From Hominenteromicrobium sp900549945 (lineage in GTDB: Bacteria > Bacillota > Clostridia > Oscillospirales > Acutalibacteraceae), in contig CABRNK010000001.1 in assembly GCA_902472305.1 (NCBI GenBank), forward strand, positions 186,001 to 250,000: a stretch of 64,000 nucleotides of DNA, given 5' to 3'. A model generated the notes under the pieces. It searched no databases. It was given only the letters and a program-made list of their open reading frames with translations, and was not told where the DNA came from. Of the stretch, positions 1-10,587 are shown in pieces. The number at the start of each line of letters is the position of its first letter. The first letter of the stretch is position 1. The position numbers and the translations under genes are program-made.

Positions 1-2326
<2,326 letters not shown>

Positions 2327-2409
2327 ATTTTTAAAACACTGTCCTTTCCTCGAGGTGTGCGTTTTACGTCCGTCGGCGCCCGGTATATGCCCGGGCACGC
2401 ATACATCTC

Positions 2410-2439
2410 AGTATAGCACGCGAAGCAGGGAAAAAGCAA
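2410..2439 (-). promoter_or_regulatory. Candidate sigma-A promoter of secA
   Basis: Read on the minus strand, TTGCTT (2439-2434) and TATACT (2415-2410) are separated by 18 bases, with a TG just before the -10 box. A short GC-rich inverted repeat (GCCCGG...CCGGGC, about 2378-2398) lies in the leader between promoter and start codon. Confidence 0.5.
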
Positions 2440-2487
2440 GAATTCATGCGAATATTCATAAAAACTTCATGCAGGCGCCGTTTGCAC

Positions 2488-2516
2488 TTGATTTTCCGGC
2501 CGCTGTGTGGTATGAT
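2488..2516 (+). promoter_or_regulatory. Candidate sigma-A promoter of the symporter gene
   Basis: TTGATT (2488-2493) and TATGAT (2511-2516) are 17 bases apart, and the -10 box is extended by TGTGG. It lies about 65 bases before the symporter start. Confidence 0.6.
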
Positions 2517-2582
2517 AGGAATCACTTTATCGAGTATAAGTGCTAAAGCGGTGAAGCTGAATGTGCGGAAGGGGTATGGAAA

Positions 2583-4082
2583 ATGGATAAGCTGACAGTG
2601 ATCTGGGTCGTGATCGGCGTGTATGCGGTAATGATGCTTGCAGTCGGTATTCTGCAATCGAGGAAAAACGCGGGCGGCATGGAGTCGTTCACGGTCGGCG
2701 GGCGCAGCGCAGGGGCGTGGATCTCCGCGCTCAGCTACGGCACCGCGTATTTTTCCGCGGTCATGTTCATCGGCTATTCGGGCGGCTCCGGGTGGAGCTT
2801 CGGCCTGTGGAGCGTGCTCGTCGGCGTGGGCAACGCGGTGTTCGGCACGCTGCTCGCTTGGCTCGTGCTCGCGGAAAGGACGCGCGTGCTCACGCGGCGC
2901 TGGCAGATCAAGTCGATGCCGCAGCTCTTTGAAATGCGCTTCAAAAGCCCGGGCATGCGGCTTTTCTCGTGCATCGTCATCTTCGTGTTTTTGATCCCGT
3001 ACTCCGCCTCGGTCTATAAGGGGCTGACGAGCGTGTGCTCCGTGATTCTCGGCGTGGACGAGCAGATCTGCATGATTATCATCGCGATCGCCTCGGCCGT
3101 CGTTTTGATTCTCGGCGGCTATATGGCGACGCTGAAGGCGGATTTCGTGCAGGGCTTTATTATGATGGTCGGCGTTGCGGCGCTGATCGTGCTCGTCGTT
3201 CTGTCCCCGCAGGTCGGCGGCCTCGCGGCGGGTCTTTCGAATATGGCGGACTACATGGCGGCGCACGAAATGCTGCCGCTTGAGCCGGACGCAGCGGTGT
3301 CGCTCATCGCGACGATTCTGATGACGAGCTTCGGCACATGGGGCCTGCCGCAGATGATCCACAAGTATTACGGCATCCGCGACCGTCGGGAGGTGAAGCG
3401 CGGCATCGTGATCTCCACCTTTTTCGCGCTGCTCGTCGCGGGCGGCGGCTATTTCATCGGCTCGCTCTCGCATCTCTTTTTCGGCGAGGCGATGCCCGCG
3501 GGCGGCAAGGACTACATCGTGCCGCTGATGCTCGACCGCGCGGGCCTGCCGAATATCCTGATCGGCGTGATCCTCGTGCTGCTGATCTCCGCATCGGTTT
3601 CGACGCTCTCGAGCATCACGCTGACCGCGTGCTCCACGGTTTCGATGGACCTCGTGAAGAAATCCGTTGCGAAAAATATGCGCGACGAAAACGTGACGGC
3701 GCTGACGCGCGTGCTCTGCCTGCTGTTCGTCGTCATGAGCTACCTGATCGCAAATTACCCGACGCCGATCCTCGAGATGATGTCGTATTCGTGGGGCATC
3801 ATATCCGGCGCCTTCCTCGCGCCGTATCTGCTGTCGCTCTACTGGAAGGGCATCAACCGCGCGGGCGCGTGGGCCGGCATGCTCGGCGGCTTTTTAACCG
3901 CCTTCATCCCTGCGGCGGCCTCTGGCTTCACGACGCCGAACGGCCCGCTCTACGCCTGCCTTGCGATGGCGCTCTCGTTCCTGCTGTGCTTTGCGGTGAG
4001 CAAAATAGCCGCCGCGATGCAGCTCGCCGCCGCCGCGCACAACGACGCGTTCTACGCGCCGCAGGAGGCCGAGGAGGAATGA
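2583..4082 (+). CDS. Sodium:solute symporter (SSS family)
   Basis: The 499-residue product is a polytopic membrane protein with about 13 predicted helices, typical in length and pattern for the SSS/SLC5 family (the PutP, PanF and SglT group). It begins with a short hydrophobic helix, followed by a conserved FTVGGRSAG segment and TAYFSAVMFIGYSGGSGW, the region that in characterised members helps form the sodium and substrate sites. The substrate cannot be told from sequence; pantothenate, proline and sugar or acid transporters all share this fold. It is monocistronic, with its own promoter and a bidirectional terminator after it. The ATG at 2583 follows the purine-rich GGAAGGGGTATGGAAA. Confidence 0.9.
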   Translation: MDKLTVIWVVIGVYAVMMLAVGILQSRKNAGGMESFTVGGRSAGAWISALSYGTAYFSAVMFIGYSGGSGWSFGLWSVLVGVGNAVFGTLLAWLVLAERTRVLTRRWQIKSMPQLFEMRFKSPGMRLFSCIVIFVFLIPYSASVYKGLTSVCSVILGVDEQICMIIIAIASAVVLILGGYMATLKADFVQGFIMMVGVAALIVLVVLSPQVGGLAAGLSNMADYMAAHEMLPLEPDAAVSLIATILMTSFGTWGLPQMIHKYYGIRDRREVKRGIVISTFFALLVAGGGYFIGSLSHLFFGEAMPAGGKDYIVPLMLDRAGLPNILIGVILVLLISASVSTLSSITLTACSTVSMDLVKKSVAKNMRDENVTALTRVLCLLFVVMSYLIANYPTPILEMMSYSWGIISGAFLAPYLLSLYWKGINRAGAWAGMLGGFLTAFIPAAASGFTTPNGPLYACLAMALSFLLCFAVSKIAAAMQLAAAAHNDAFYAPQEAEEE

Positions 4083-4112
4083 ATCCGGGGCGCAGCCGCG
4101 CTGAAAAACAAA

Positions 4113-4140
4113 GAAAGAGAGCCTTAAAGGCTCTCTTTTT
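4113..4140. terminator. Bidirectional intrinsic terminator
   Basis: An AAAGAGAGCC / GGCTCTCTTT hairpin with a TTAAA loop, flanked by A and T runs on opposite sides. It serves both the symporter gene and the converging sigE gene. Confidence 0.85.
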
Positions 4141-4154
4141 GCGTGTGCGGGGAG

Positions 4155-4877
4155 TCAGCTCACCTTTTCGAGGTCGTGCCGCAGCCGCTCGATGATGCGC
4201 TTTTCGAGGCGCGAAATGTACGACTGCGAGATGCCGAGCACGTCGGCGACCTCCTTCTGCGTGTGCTCGCGCCGGTGGTTCAGGCCGAAGCGCAGTTCCA
4301 TGATCTGCTTTTCGCGCGGCTGCAGGCGGTCCACCGCCTCGAGCAGCACCTGTTTTTCGGCCTCCTGCTCGATGTCGCGGTTCACGGTGTCGGGGTCGCT
4401 GCCGAGCAGGTCGGAGAGCAGAAGCTCGTTGCCGTCCCAGTCCACATTCAGTGGGTCGTCGAGCGAGATCTCGTTTTTAAGCTGCGCGCTCTTGCGCAGG
4501 TACATCAAAATCTCGTTTTCGATGCAGCGCGAGGCGTAGGTCGCGAGCTTGATGTTCCGCTCCACGCTGAACGTGTTCACGGCCTTGATCAGTCCGATTG
4601 TGCCGATCGAGATCAGGTCCTCCACGTTCGCGCCGGGAGACTCGAACTTCTTCGCGATGTAGACGACGAGACGCAGGTTGTGCGTGATCAGCGGGTCGCG
4701 CGCGCCGGGCTTGCCCGCGCGGATGTCCTCGAAAACACGGCGCTCCTCCTCGCGCGTCAGCGGCGGGGGCAGCGTTTCGGGGCCGTTTATGTAGTGGCAC
4801 GCTTCCGGTGACTGCTTGAGCAGCAGCCGGGCAAAGCAGAGCTGTACGGTTTGCAGAAGCCTTTTGATCCGGTTCAT
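4155..4877 (-). CDS. sigE: RNA polymerase sporulation sigma factor SigE
   Basis: The 240-residue product matches SigE, the first mother-cell sigma factor of sporulation, in length and order. It has a pro-region (MNRIKRLLQTVQLCFARLLL), then regions 2.1-2.4 with DLISIGTIGLIKAVNTF and ATYASRCIENEILMYLR, and region 4 with a helix-turn-helix (TQKEVADVLGISQSYISRLE). In Bacillus the pro-region is removed by SpoIIGA. The start at 4877 overlaps the spoIIGA stop by the four bases ATGA, so the two genes are translationally coupled. A longer upstream frame exists but lies inside spoIIGA. Together with spoIIGA this is the best evidence that the organism can form endospores. Confidence 0.96.
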   Translation of the reverse strand: MNRIKRLLQTVQLCFARLLLKQSPEACHYINGPETLPPPLTREEERRVFEDIRAGKPGARDPLITHNLRLVVYIAKKFESPGANVEDLISIGTIGLIKAVNTFSVERNIKLATYASRCIENEILMYLRKSAQLKNEISLDDPLNVDWDGNELLLSDLLGSDPDTVNRDIEQEAEKQVLLEAVDRLQPREKQIMELRFGLNHRREHTQKEVADVLGISQSYISRLEKRIIERLRHDLEKVS

Positions 4878-5731
4878 GTGGTGTCCTCTCTTTCCCTTGG
4901 GGAAGCGGCGCGCTTCCCGGCGTTTACGGTGCTGAGCGAAGCCCCGACCAGCGCGTTGAAGCTGCCGGCGGAGAGCGGCCGGTCGGAAACGGCGACCCAG
5001 CACGAGACGGGTTCGCCGCCGAGCACGGCGCGCTCGGGCCGGAATGCGGGCAGAAGGCCGTCCGCTCCGAGCGACGAATATGGGACCAGCCGCAGTCCCT
5101 CGGGCGGCGCTGTTGCAGGGTTGCCGAAATCGGGCGGCAGGAGCGCGGCGACCGCAGCGCGCTCGGCGACGATGACCGGCAGGCCCGAAAACGGCTCGCG
5201 CAGCGTGAGGCCGGTATCAACCTTTGCGGAAAGCGACGCCTCTTTTCCACAGAAGGAGACCGTGACGGTTGAAAAAAGCACGTCCGGCTCCCGCTTCTGG
5301 AAAAGCCGGTCGAAAAGGTACAGCACGCCGTAGGCGGCGCAGGTCAGCGCGATCAGGAGCAGGGCGGAGATATCGAAGTACACGGCGCCGTTTGCGAGCA
5401 GAATGCCGTGAAACGGCAGAAGGCTCAGAAGCCCTGAGAGCGCCGCGCCGAAGAGCAGAAGCAGAAAGGCGGCTTTGAGGAGCGTTGCCGGGGGCTTCGG
5501 CGCGAAGGCCGCCGCCGCGAGCGCAAGCGCCTGCGCGAGACCGAGCAGCAGAAGCGGGAAGCCGCCGATGTGCGGCAGAAGCGCCGAAAGCCCGAAAAAC
5601 CCGCCGAGTGCCGCCGCGAGCAGCAGGCGCCATGTTTTGATTGGCAGCCGCAGGAAGCGCCGCACGGCGGCAAGCAGCATCGCATCGATGTACAGATTTA
5701 CAATAAACAGAATGTCCGCGTAGACGGTCAC
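4874..5731 (-). CDS. spoIIGA: Sigma-E processing peptidase SpoIIGA
   Basis: SpoIIGA is a membrane aspartic protease that activates pro-SigE after a signal from the forespore. The 285-residue product has an N-terminal half with about five membrane helices (from VYADILFIVNLYIDAMLL) and a C-terminal protease domain with the catalytic triplet DTG in AKVDTGLTLREPFSG. The GTG start at 5731 is preceded by a good GGGAGG site; the longer frame upstream lacks a site and hydrophobic character. It overlaps sigE by four bases. The sequence is more alanine-rich than Bacillus members, but length and motifs fit. Confidence 0.93.
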   Translation of the reverse strand: MTVYADILFIVNLYIDAMLLAAVRRFLRLPIKTWRLLLAAALGGFFGLSALLPHIGGFPLLLLGLAQALALAAAAFAPKPPATLLKAAFLLLLFGAALSGLLSLLPFHGILLANGAVYFDISALLLIALTCAAYGVLYLFDRLFQKREPDVLFSTVTVSFCGKEASLSAKVDTGLTLREPFSGLPVIVAERAAVAALLPPDFGNPATAPPEGLRLVPYSSLGADGLLPAFRPERAVLGGEPVSCWVAVSDRPLSAGSFNALVGASLSTVNAGKRAASPREREDTT

Positions 5732-5753
5732 ACAGAGGCCTCCCTTCGCATAC

Positions 5754-5788
5754 AGTATACGGGTGGGACAAATTTCCTTTGTGTCGTT
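5754..5788 (-). promoter_or_regulatory. Candidate Spo0A-dependent promoter of spoIIGA-sigE
   Basis: On the minus strand a TATACT -10 box (5759-5754) lacks a normal -35 box at 17 bases. A 0A-box-like TGTCGTT (plus strand 5782-5788, five of seven matches to TGTCGAA) sits 22 bases upstream. In Bacillus the spoIIG promoter also has a 22-base spacing with an adjacent 0A box. This is an inference by analogy. Confidence 0.35.
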
Positions 5789-5820
5789 TTCTGGCGCACA
5801 AAAAAATTTTGATTTAAGTC

Positions 5821-5849
5821 TTGACTTTTCGGGCGTTTTGCAATAAAAT
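5821..5849 (+). promoter_or_regulatory. Sigma-A promoter of the T-box operon
   Basis: TTGACT (5821-5826) and TAAAAT (5844-5849) have a 17-base spacer. The predicted transcript begins near 5856, just before the T-box leader. Confidence 0.7.
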
Positions 5850-5855
5850 ACAAAC

Positions 5856-6132
5856 AAGTTCATAACATAAACCTATGAAGCGGAGATCAAGTCGGGTATG
5901 AAGCGCCCACAGAGAGCAGGCGGCGGTGAGAGTCCTGCGGAAATGCTGACCGATAAATGGACCGCAGAGGGCAAGGCGAAAGGCGACGAGTAGCTGCGAC
6001 GCGTGCCGGCGTTACTGGCAGAAAATGTGTTGGCATTTTTGTTAGAGCGGGCGCTCCGGCGTCAAGTAAGGTGGTACCGCAGAAAATTTTCTGTCCTTAT
6101 ATGTGCAGTGATGCACATATAAGGCTTTTTTT
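5856..6132 (+). promoter_or_regulatory. T-box riboswitch, tryptophan specifier (UGG)
   Basis: The leader has the T-box hallmark AAGGTGGTACCGC (6068-6080) followed by a terminator hairpin, CCTTATATGTGCA/TGCACATATAAGG (6095-6124) and a T run. In Stem I, GCGG pairs with CCGC and GTCGG with CCGAT, leaving a specifier loop whose 3' strand reads AAA-TGG-A, the layout known from glyQS-type T-boxes; this gives UGG, the tryptophan codon. The apical AGAGAGC...GGTGAGAGTCC segment is also typical. Uncharged tRNA-Trp is expected to stabilise the antiterminator and turn on the transporter genes. One caveat is that the fourth bulge base is U, which would face the usual G discriminator of tRNA-Trp as a wobble. 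Confidence 0.9.
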
Positions 6133-6235
6133 ATTTTCCGGGATTCCGCTTTGCACGCTCCAAGTGGGGATTATGAACACCTCGGCCAACGAAACAATTT
6201 TAAATGTGCCGTTGGCACGAAAGGGGTTTCGAATC

Positions 6236-6778
6236 ATGGAAAACAGAACAGCGGAAAAAAGAGTCGTCAAATCGGAAAGCGGCAGCGCGGCGGAGATCCG
6301 CAGCCTGATTCTCACGGCCGTTTTGCTTGCGGCCGGTGCGGTGCTCAAGTTCTTCGCGGGCTCCGTCATCAACATCGGCGGCATGAAGCCGAATTTCATC
6401 ATCGCGATGTACTGCCTCGCGATTCTGCTCATCCGGCCGACACTGGCGCGCGCGGCGGTTATCGGCGTGCTGGCCGGCGCGGTGTGCCAGTTCTTTCCGG
6501 GCACGCCGTACATCAACTTTATCTCGGAGATCATGGGCGCGCTCGTGATGGCGTTTTTGATCCGCATCCCGATGCAGCGCAACATCTCCTCGGTCGTCTC
6601 CACCTTCCTCGCAACGCTCGTTTCGGGCGGCCTGTACACGGTGAGCCTGTTCGCGTTTACCGGCGCCGCGGCCGAAACACTCGCGGCGTATGTGCCGATC
6701 GTCCTGTGCACGGCGCTGATTAACTGCGTGATCGTCGGCGTGCTGTACGTGCCGGCACGCGCGGCGCTCAAGGCGTAA
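6236..6778 (+). CDS. trpP: ECF transporter S component, probable tryptophan transporter TrpP
   Basis: The 180-residue membrane protein has about five to six helices after a charged N-terminus (MENRTAEKRVVKSESG), the size and shape of ECF S components, the substrate-binding subunits of energy-coupling-factor importers. TrpP is a recognised S-component family, and the Trp T-box directly upstream plus dedicated ecfA, ecfA and ecfT genes immediately downstream make tryptophan the likely substrate. The ATG at 6236 has an AAGGGG site about ten bases before it. A longer in-frame upstream extension would run into the T-box terminator, so it was rejected. The family call rests on context as much as on sequence. 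Confidence 0.85.
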   Translation: MENRTAEKRVVKSESGSAAEIRSLILTAVLLAAGAVLKFFAGSVINIGGMKPNFIIAMYCLAILLIRPTLARAAVIGVLAGAVCQFFPGTPYINFISEIMGALVMAFLIRIPMQRNISSVVSTFLATLVSGGLYTVSLFAFTGAAAETLAAYVPIVLCTALINCVIVGVLYVPARAALKA

Positions 6779-6792
6779 GCGGGAGGCGCGGC

Positions 6793-7626
6793 ATGATTGA
6801 GATTCGCGGGCTTTCGTTCCGCTATGCGGGCGAAAGCCGAGACGCGCTGCACAACATCGACATGACGGTGGCGGACGGCGATTTCATCGGCGTGACCGGG
6901 CCGAGCGGCGCGGGCAAAACGACGCTGACGCAGGCGCTGAGCGGCCTTGTGCCGCACCGCCGGGCGGGCGACTTCTTCGGCAGCGTCACCGTGAACGGCG
7001 TCGATACCGTGGACAGCAGCCTGACCGCGCTCGCGCTGCACGTGGGCAGCGTGTTTCAGGACATCGACAGCCAGATGGTCGCGGGCCAGGTGGAGGACGA
7101 GATCCTCTTCGGCCTCGAAAACTTCGGCGTCGACCGGGCAGAGATCCCGCGCCGCATCGACGAAGCGCTCGGCGACGTCGGCATCGCGCCGCTGCGGCAC
7201 CGGGCGATCGATTCGCTCTCCGGCGGGCAGAAGCAGAAGGTCGCCGTCGCGGCGATCCTCGCGCTCCGGCCGAAGATCCTCGTGCTCGACGAGCCGACCG
7301 GCGAGTTGGACCCCGGCGCCTCCGAGCAGATCTTCCGTCTGCTGCGGCGGATGAACGAGCAGCACGGCATGACGGTGATCGTCGTCGAGCAGAAGATCAT
7401 GCTGCTTTCGGCGTATGCGAAGAAGCTCGCGGTGCTGAACGGCGGGCGGCTCGAGTTGTTCGGCCCGGTGCGCGAGGTGCTGCGGCACAGCGCGCGGCTC
7501 GAAGCTATCGGCGTGCACTGTCCGCGTGTCGCGACGCTTTCAAACCGCCTCGCCGATCTGACAGGCGGCGCGCTTGCCGCCGACCTCGACGAAGCCGAAG
7601 CGCTTGTAAGGGGGCTGGTGGTATGA
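6793..7626 (+). CDS. ecfA: ECF transporter ATPase (EcfA type), first copy
   Basis: The 277-residue cytoplasmic ATPase energises the ECF importer. It shows Walker A (GPSGAGKTT), a Q-loop in VFQDIDSQM, the signature LSGGQKQKVAVA, Walker B (ILVLDEPTGELDP) and the H-loop region (VIVVEQK, with Q where many ABC proteins have H). The start ATG follows a GGGAGG site and lies 14 bases after the S component. It overlaps the next ATPase gene by four bases. The group I-like arrangement S-A-A-T suggests a dedicated rather than shared module. Confidence 0.93.
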   Translation: MIEIRGLSFRYAGESRDALHNIDMTVADGDFIGVTGPSGAGKTTLTQALSGLVPHRRAGDFFGSVTVNGVDTVDSSLTALALHVGSVFQDIDSQMVAGQVEDEILFGLENFGVDRAEIPRRIDEALGDVGIAPLRHRAIDSLSGGQKQKVAVAAILALRPKILVLDEPTGELDPGASEQIFRLLRRMNEQHGMTVIVVEQKIMLLSAYAKKLAVLNGGRLELFGPVREVLRHSARLEAIGVHCPRVATLSNRLADLTGGALAADLDEAEALVRGLVV

Positions 7627-8429
7627 TCCAATTCGAAAACGTTTCTCTGTCCTACGGCGGGGCGGCCGCGGTGCGGGACTTGAGTTTTACGGTCGGGCGC
7701 GGGGAATTCGTCGCGCTGGTCGGCGCGAACGGCGCCGGCAAGACGACGGTCTCGAAGCTTATGAACGGCCTTCTGAAGCCGACGGCAGGCCGGGTGCTCG
7801 TGGACGGCGTGCCGACGACGTCGCTGCGCACGAGCGCGCTCGCGAAGAAGATCGGCTTTCTGTTTCAGAATCCGGACCGCCAGCTCTGCAAGCCGAACAT
7901 CCGGGAGGAAATCCGGTTCGGCCTTGCGCTGACCGGCGCAGAAGACGCGGCGCAGCGCACCGAAGCGGTGCTCGAAGCGTTCGGGCTGGACGGGGACCGC
8001 GACCCGTTTTCGGCGAGCCGCGGCGAGCGGCAGCGCGTCGCGCTCGCGTCGCTGATCGCGGTCGAGCCCGAGGTGCTGATCCTCGACGAGCCGACGACCG
8101 GCCTCGACTACCGCGAGTGCATGGCGATGATGGCGCGCGTGCAGGCGCTCAACGCGGCGGGCACAACGGTCGTCATGGTCTGCCACGATATGGAGCTCGT
8201 GCTCGATTTTGCGCATCGCGTGCTCGTTTTGCGGGACGGCGCGCTGCTGCTCGACGGTGAAACGCGCGCCGTATTTCGGAATGAAGCGGTGCTCCGGCAG
8301 GCATCCGTCCTGCCGCCGCAGATCACGCAGCTCTCGCTGCGGCTTGCGGACTGCCTGCCGCCGGCGGACACTGTGGAGGAGATGGAGGCCGCAGTCCGCG
8401 CGGCGCGGAAAAAGGGGGTGTCGGCATGA
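7623..8429 (+). CDS. ecfA: ECF transporter ATPase (EcfA type), second copy, variant signature
   Basis: The 268-residue partner ATPase has Walker A (GANGAGKTT), Q-loop (LFQNPDRQL), Walker B (VLILDEPTTGLDY) and H-loop (VMVCHDMEL). The ABC signature is ASRGERQRVALA in place of LSGGQ, so two of its five core residues differ. In an EcfA heterodimer this can make the two ATP sites unequal. It is coupled to its neighbours by ATGA overlaps on both sides, so all three energising subunits should be made in balance. Confidence 0.92.
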   Translation: MIQFENVSLSYGGAAAVRDLSFTVGRGEFVALVGANGAGKTTVSKLMNGLLKPTAGRVLVDGVPTTSLRTSALAKKIGFLFQNPDRQLCKPNIREEIRFGLALTGAEDAAQRTEAVLEAFGLDGDRDPFSASRGERQRVALASLIAVEPEVLILDEPTTGLDYRECMAMMARVQALNAAGTTVVMVCHDMELVLDFAHRVLVLRDGALLLDGETRAVFRNEAVLRQASVLPPQITQLSLRLADCLPPADTVEEMEAAVRAARKKGVSA

Positions 8430-9184
8430 AGGGCTTTCTCGATTACAAGCCGGGCGATTCGGTGCTGCACCGGCTCGACCCGCTGACGAAGATCTTTCTC
8501 TCGGTCTGCATCTGCGCCGCGTGCTTTCTCGGGGAAAACCCCGCGTTTCTCGTGTTCCTGATCGGCTGCGACCTGCTGCTCGGCGCGCTCGGCGGCGTGT
8601 TCGACCGCGCGGCGGGCATGCTGAAGGGGCTTCTGAAAATCTCGGTTTTCCTGTTCGTTCTGCAACTCCTGTTCGTGCGCACGGGCACGCCGCTCCTTTC
8701 GCTGCCGCCGCTCCTCGTGACCGACCGCGGAGTGATGACCGGCCTGCGCCTCGTCCTTAGGCTGATCGGCGCGACGATGCCGCTCGCGCTGCTGCTCTCG
8801 GTGACGCAGATGAGCGACCTCTCCGGCGTGCTGGTGCAGCGCCTGCACGTGCCGTACAAATACGCTTTCACGCTGACGACCGCCATCCGTTTCATCCCGG
8901 TCTTTGCGGATTCGCTCTCCGGCATCATGGAGGCGCAGACCGCGCGCGGCGTCGCGTTCGACACGAAGAATCCCTTTAAGAAGCTGGGCCTGATCCTCCC
9001 GCTGTGCATGCCGCTGCTGATTTCCTCAGTGGGCCGCATTCACGATACCGCGGCGGCCGCCGAAATGCGCGGCTTCACGCTGCGGACGCGGGAGAGCCAG
9101 AGCCGGCGCTATACATTTAAAAGCGGCGATCTTTTTGCCGCACTCGTCGCCGCCGCGCTCGCCGTCGCGGGTGCGCTGCTTTGA
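8426..9184 (+). CDS. ecfT: ECF transporter transmembrane coupling protein EcfT
   Basis: The 252-residue product has the EcfT fold: about five membrane helices and two long coupling helices that bear Ala-Arg-Gly-like motifs, here QTARGVAF and AEMRGFTL, which dock on the two ATPases. It joins the S component to the ATPase pair. The ATG overlaps the upstream stop. The second motif reads MRG where ARG is usual, a small change within family variation. Confidence 0.92.
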   Translation: MKGFLDYKPGDSVLHRLDPLTKIFLSVCICAACFLGENPAFLVFLIGCDLLLGALGGVFDRAAGMLKGLLKISVFLFVLQLLFVRTGTPLLSLPPLLVTDRGVMTGLRLVLRLIGATMPLALLLSVTQMSDLSGVLVQRLHVPYKYAFTLTTAIRFIPVFADSLSGIMEAQTARGVAFDTKNPFKKLGLILPLCMPLLISSVGRIHDTAAAAEMRGFTLRTRESQSRRYTFKSGDLFAALVAAALAVAGALL

Positions 9185-9206
9185 AATCAGAAAGGACTTG
9201 ACGATT

Positions 9207-10436
9207 ATGATGATGAAACAGGAACAGCTCGGCCTGATCCAGAGCCAGATGCGCCGCCTCAAGGCGCTGCCCGGCGGCTTCTACCAGAAGAAATTCGACG
9301 GTATTGACGTGATCCGCGATCAGGCGGATTTTGAAAAGCTGCCCTTTACGAACAAGGAGGAGCTGCGCGACGCATACCCGCTCGGCATCGCCGCGGTGCC
9401 GGAGGAGGAGATCGTGCGCATCCACTCGTCCTCGGGCACGACCGGTACGCCGGTCATCATCCCCTATACGCGGCAGGACGTCGAGGACTGGGCGGAGCTT
9501 TTCAAGCGCTGCTACGAGATGGCGGGCATCACGAACCGCGACCGCATCCACGTGACGCCGGGCTACGGCCTGTGGACCGCCGGCATCGGCTTTCAGAACG
9601 GCGCGGAGAAGCTCGGCGCGATGGTCATCCCGATGGGCCCGGGCAACACCGACAAGCAGATCCGCATGATGCAGGATCTGGGGAGCACGGTGCTCTGCGC
9701 CACCTCGTCCTACGCGCTGCTGCTCGCCGAGGAGATCGAGAAGCGCGGCATCCGCGATACGATCCGCCTGAAAAAGGGCGTTATCGGCAGCGAGCGCTGG
9801 GGCGACAAGATGCGCCGCCGCATTGCGGATGAGCTCGGCGTCGAGCTGTACGACATCTACGGCCTCACCGAGGTGTACGGCCCGGGCATCGGCATGAGCT
9901 GCGCGCACCAGTGCGGCATGCATTACTGGGATGATTTCGTCTATTTCGAGATCATCGACCCGAAAACCGGCGCGGTGCTGCCGGACGGCGAATACGGCGA
10001 GCTCGTTATCACAACGCTCAGAAAGCAGGGCGCGCCGCTGATCCGCTACCGCACGCACGACCTGACGCGCATCATGGCCGGCGAATGCGCCTGCGGCTCG
10101 AAATTCCCGCGCATCGACATCCTGATCGGCCGCAGCGACGACATGGTCAAGGTCAAGGGCGTAAACATCTACCCCGGGCAGATCGAGGACGTCCTGCGCG
10201 ACATCCCGGGCGTTTCGAGCGAGTATCAGGTGATGATCGACCACCTGTACGGCAAGGACATCATGACGCTGTTCTTCGAGACGGACGCGGGCGCGGACCG
10301 CGACGCTGTCGCGCTCGACGTGCAGCGCACGTTCAAGGCGAAGGTCGGCCTGACGATCGTCCCGAAGCCGGTGGCGATCGGCGAGCTGCCGCGCAGCGAG
10401 AAAAAATCGACCCGTGTGTTCGACAACCGCTATTGA
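9207..10436 (+). CDS. Phenylacetate-CoA ligase family protein (PaaK-like)
   Basis: This 409-residue adenylate-forming enzyme should activate an aryl acid with ATP and join it to CoA. It has the phosphate-binding loop SSSGTTGTPVIIPY, the A5 region DIYGLTEVYGPG, YRTHDLTRI, the hinge motif GRSDDMVKVKGVNIYPGQIE and a C-terminal EKKSTRV lysine. Cysteine and histidine residues in AHQCGMHYW and CACGSKF fit the metal site of the family. The N-terminus is about 25 residues shorter than typical PaaK. It follows ecfT by 22 bases with AAAGGA before the ATG, with no terminator between, so it is probably in the Trp T-box operon. Phenylacetate and indoleacetate are plausible substrates, not proven. Confidence 0.9.
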   Translation: MMMKQEQLGLIQSQMRRLKALPGGFYQKKFDGIDVIRDQADFEKLPFTNKEELRDAYPLGIAAVPEEEIVRIHSSSGTTGTPVIIPYTRQDVEDWAELFKRCYEMAGITNRDRIHVTPGYGLWTAGIGFQNGAEKLGAMVIPMGPGNTDKQIRMMQDLGSTVLCATSSYALLLAEEIEKRGIRDTIRLKKGVIGSERWGDKMRRRIADELGVELYDIYGLTEVYGPGIGMSCAHQCGMHYWDDFVYFEIIDPKTGAVLPDGEYGELVITTLRKQGAPLIRYRTHDLTRIMAGECACGSKFPRIDILIGRSDDMVKVKGVNIYPGQIEDVLRDIPGVSSEYQVMIDHLYGKDIMTLFFETDAGADRDAVALDVQRTFKAKVGLTIVPKPVAIGELPRSEKKSTRVFDNRY

Positions 10437-10440
10437 GATG

Positions 10441-10485
10441 AAATCGGCCGGTGCCCCCACTTTCTGCGGGCGCCGGCCGATTTTT
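10441..10485 (+). terminator. Intrinsic terminator of the T-box operon
   Basis: A long AATCGGCCGGTGCCC / GGGCGCCGGCCGATT stem with a 12-base loop is followed by TTTTT. It begins four bases after the ligase stop codon. Confidence 0.9.
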
Positions 10486-10486
10486 G

Positions 10487-10514
10487 TTGACAAACCCGCG
10501 CGGCCTGCTATACT
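10487..10514 (+). promoter_or_regulatory. Sigma-A promoter of the lipoprotein gene
   Basis: A perfect TTGACA (10487-10492) and TATACT (10509-10514) are 16 bases apart. The box starts right after the preceding terminator. Confidence 0.75.
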
Positions 10515-10587
10515 AAAGGAAAAGCACCCGCCCGCGCCGCGCGGCAGAAGCGCGGCCTTTCGGCCGGACGGGGGGAGGGAGACGGTC

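Noticed and set aside
5957..6235. A longer start for the TrpP-like S component
   Set aside because: It would begin within the T-box and read through its terminator; family length fits the start at 6236.
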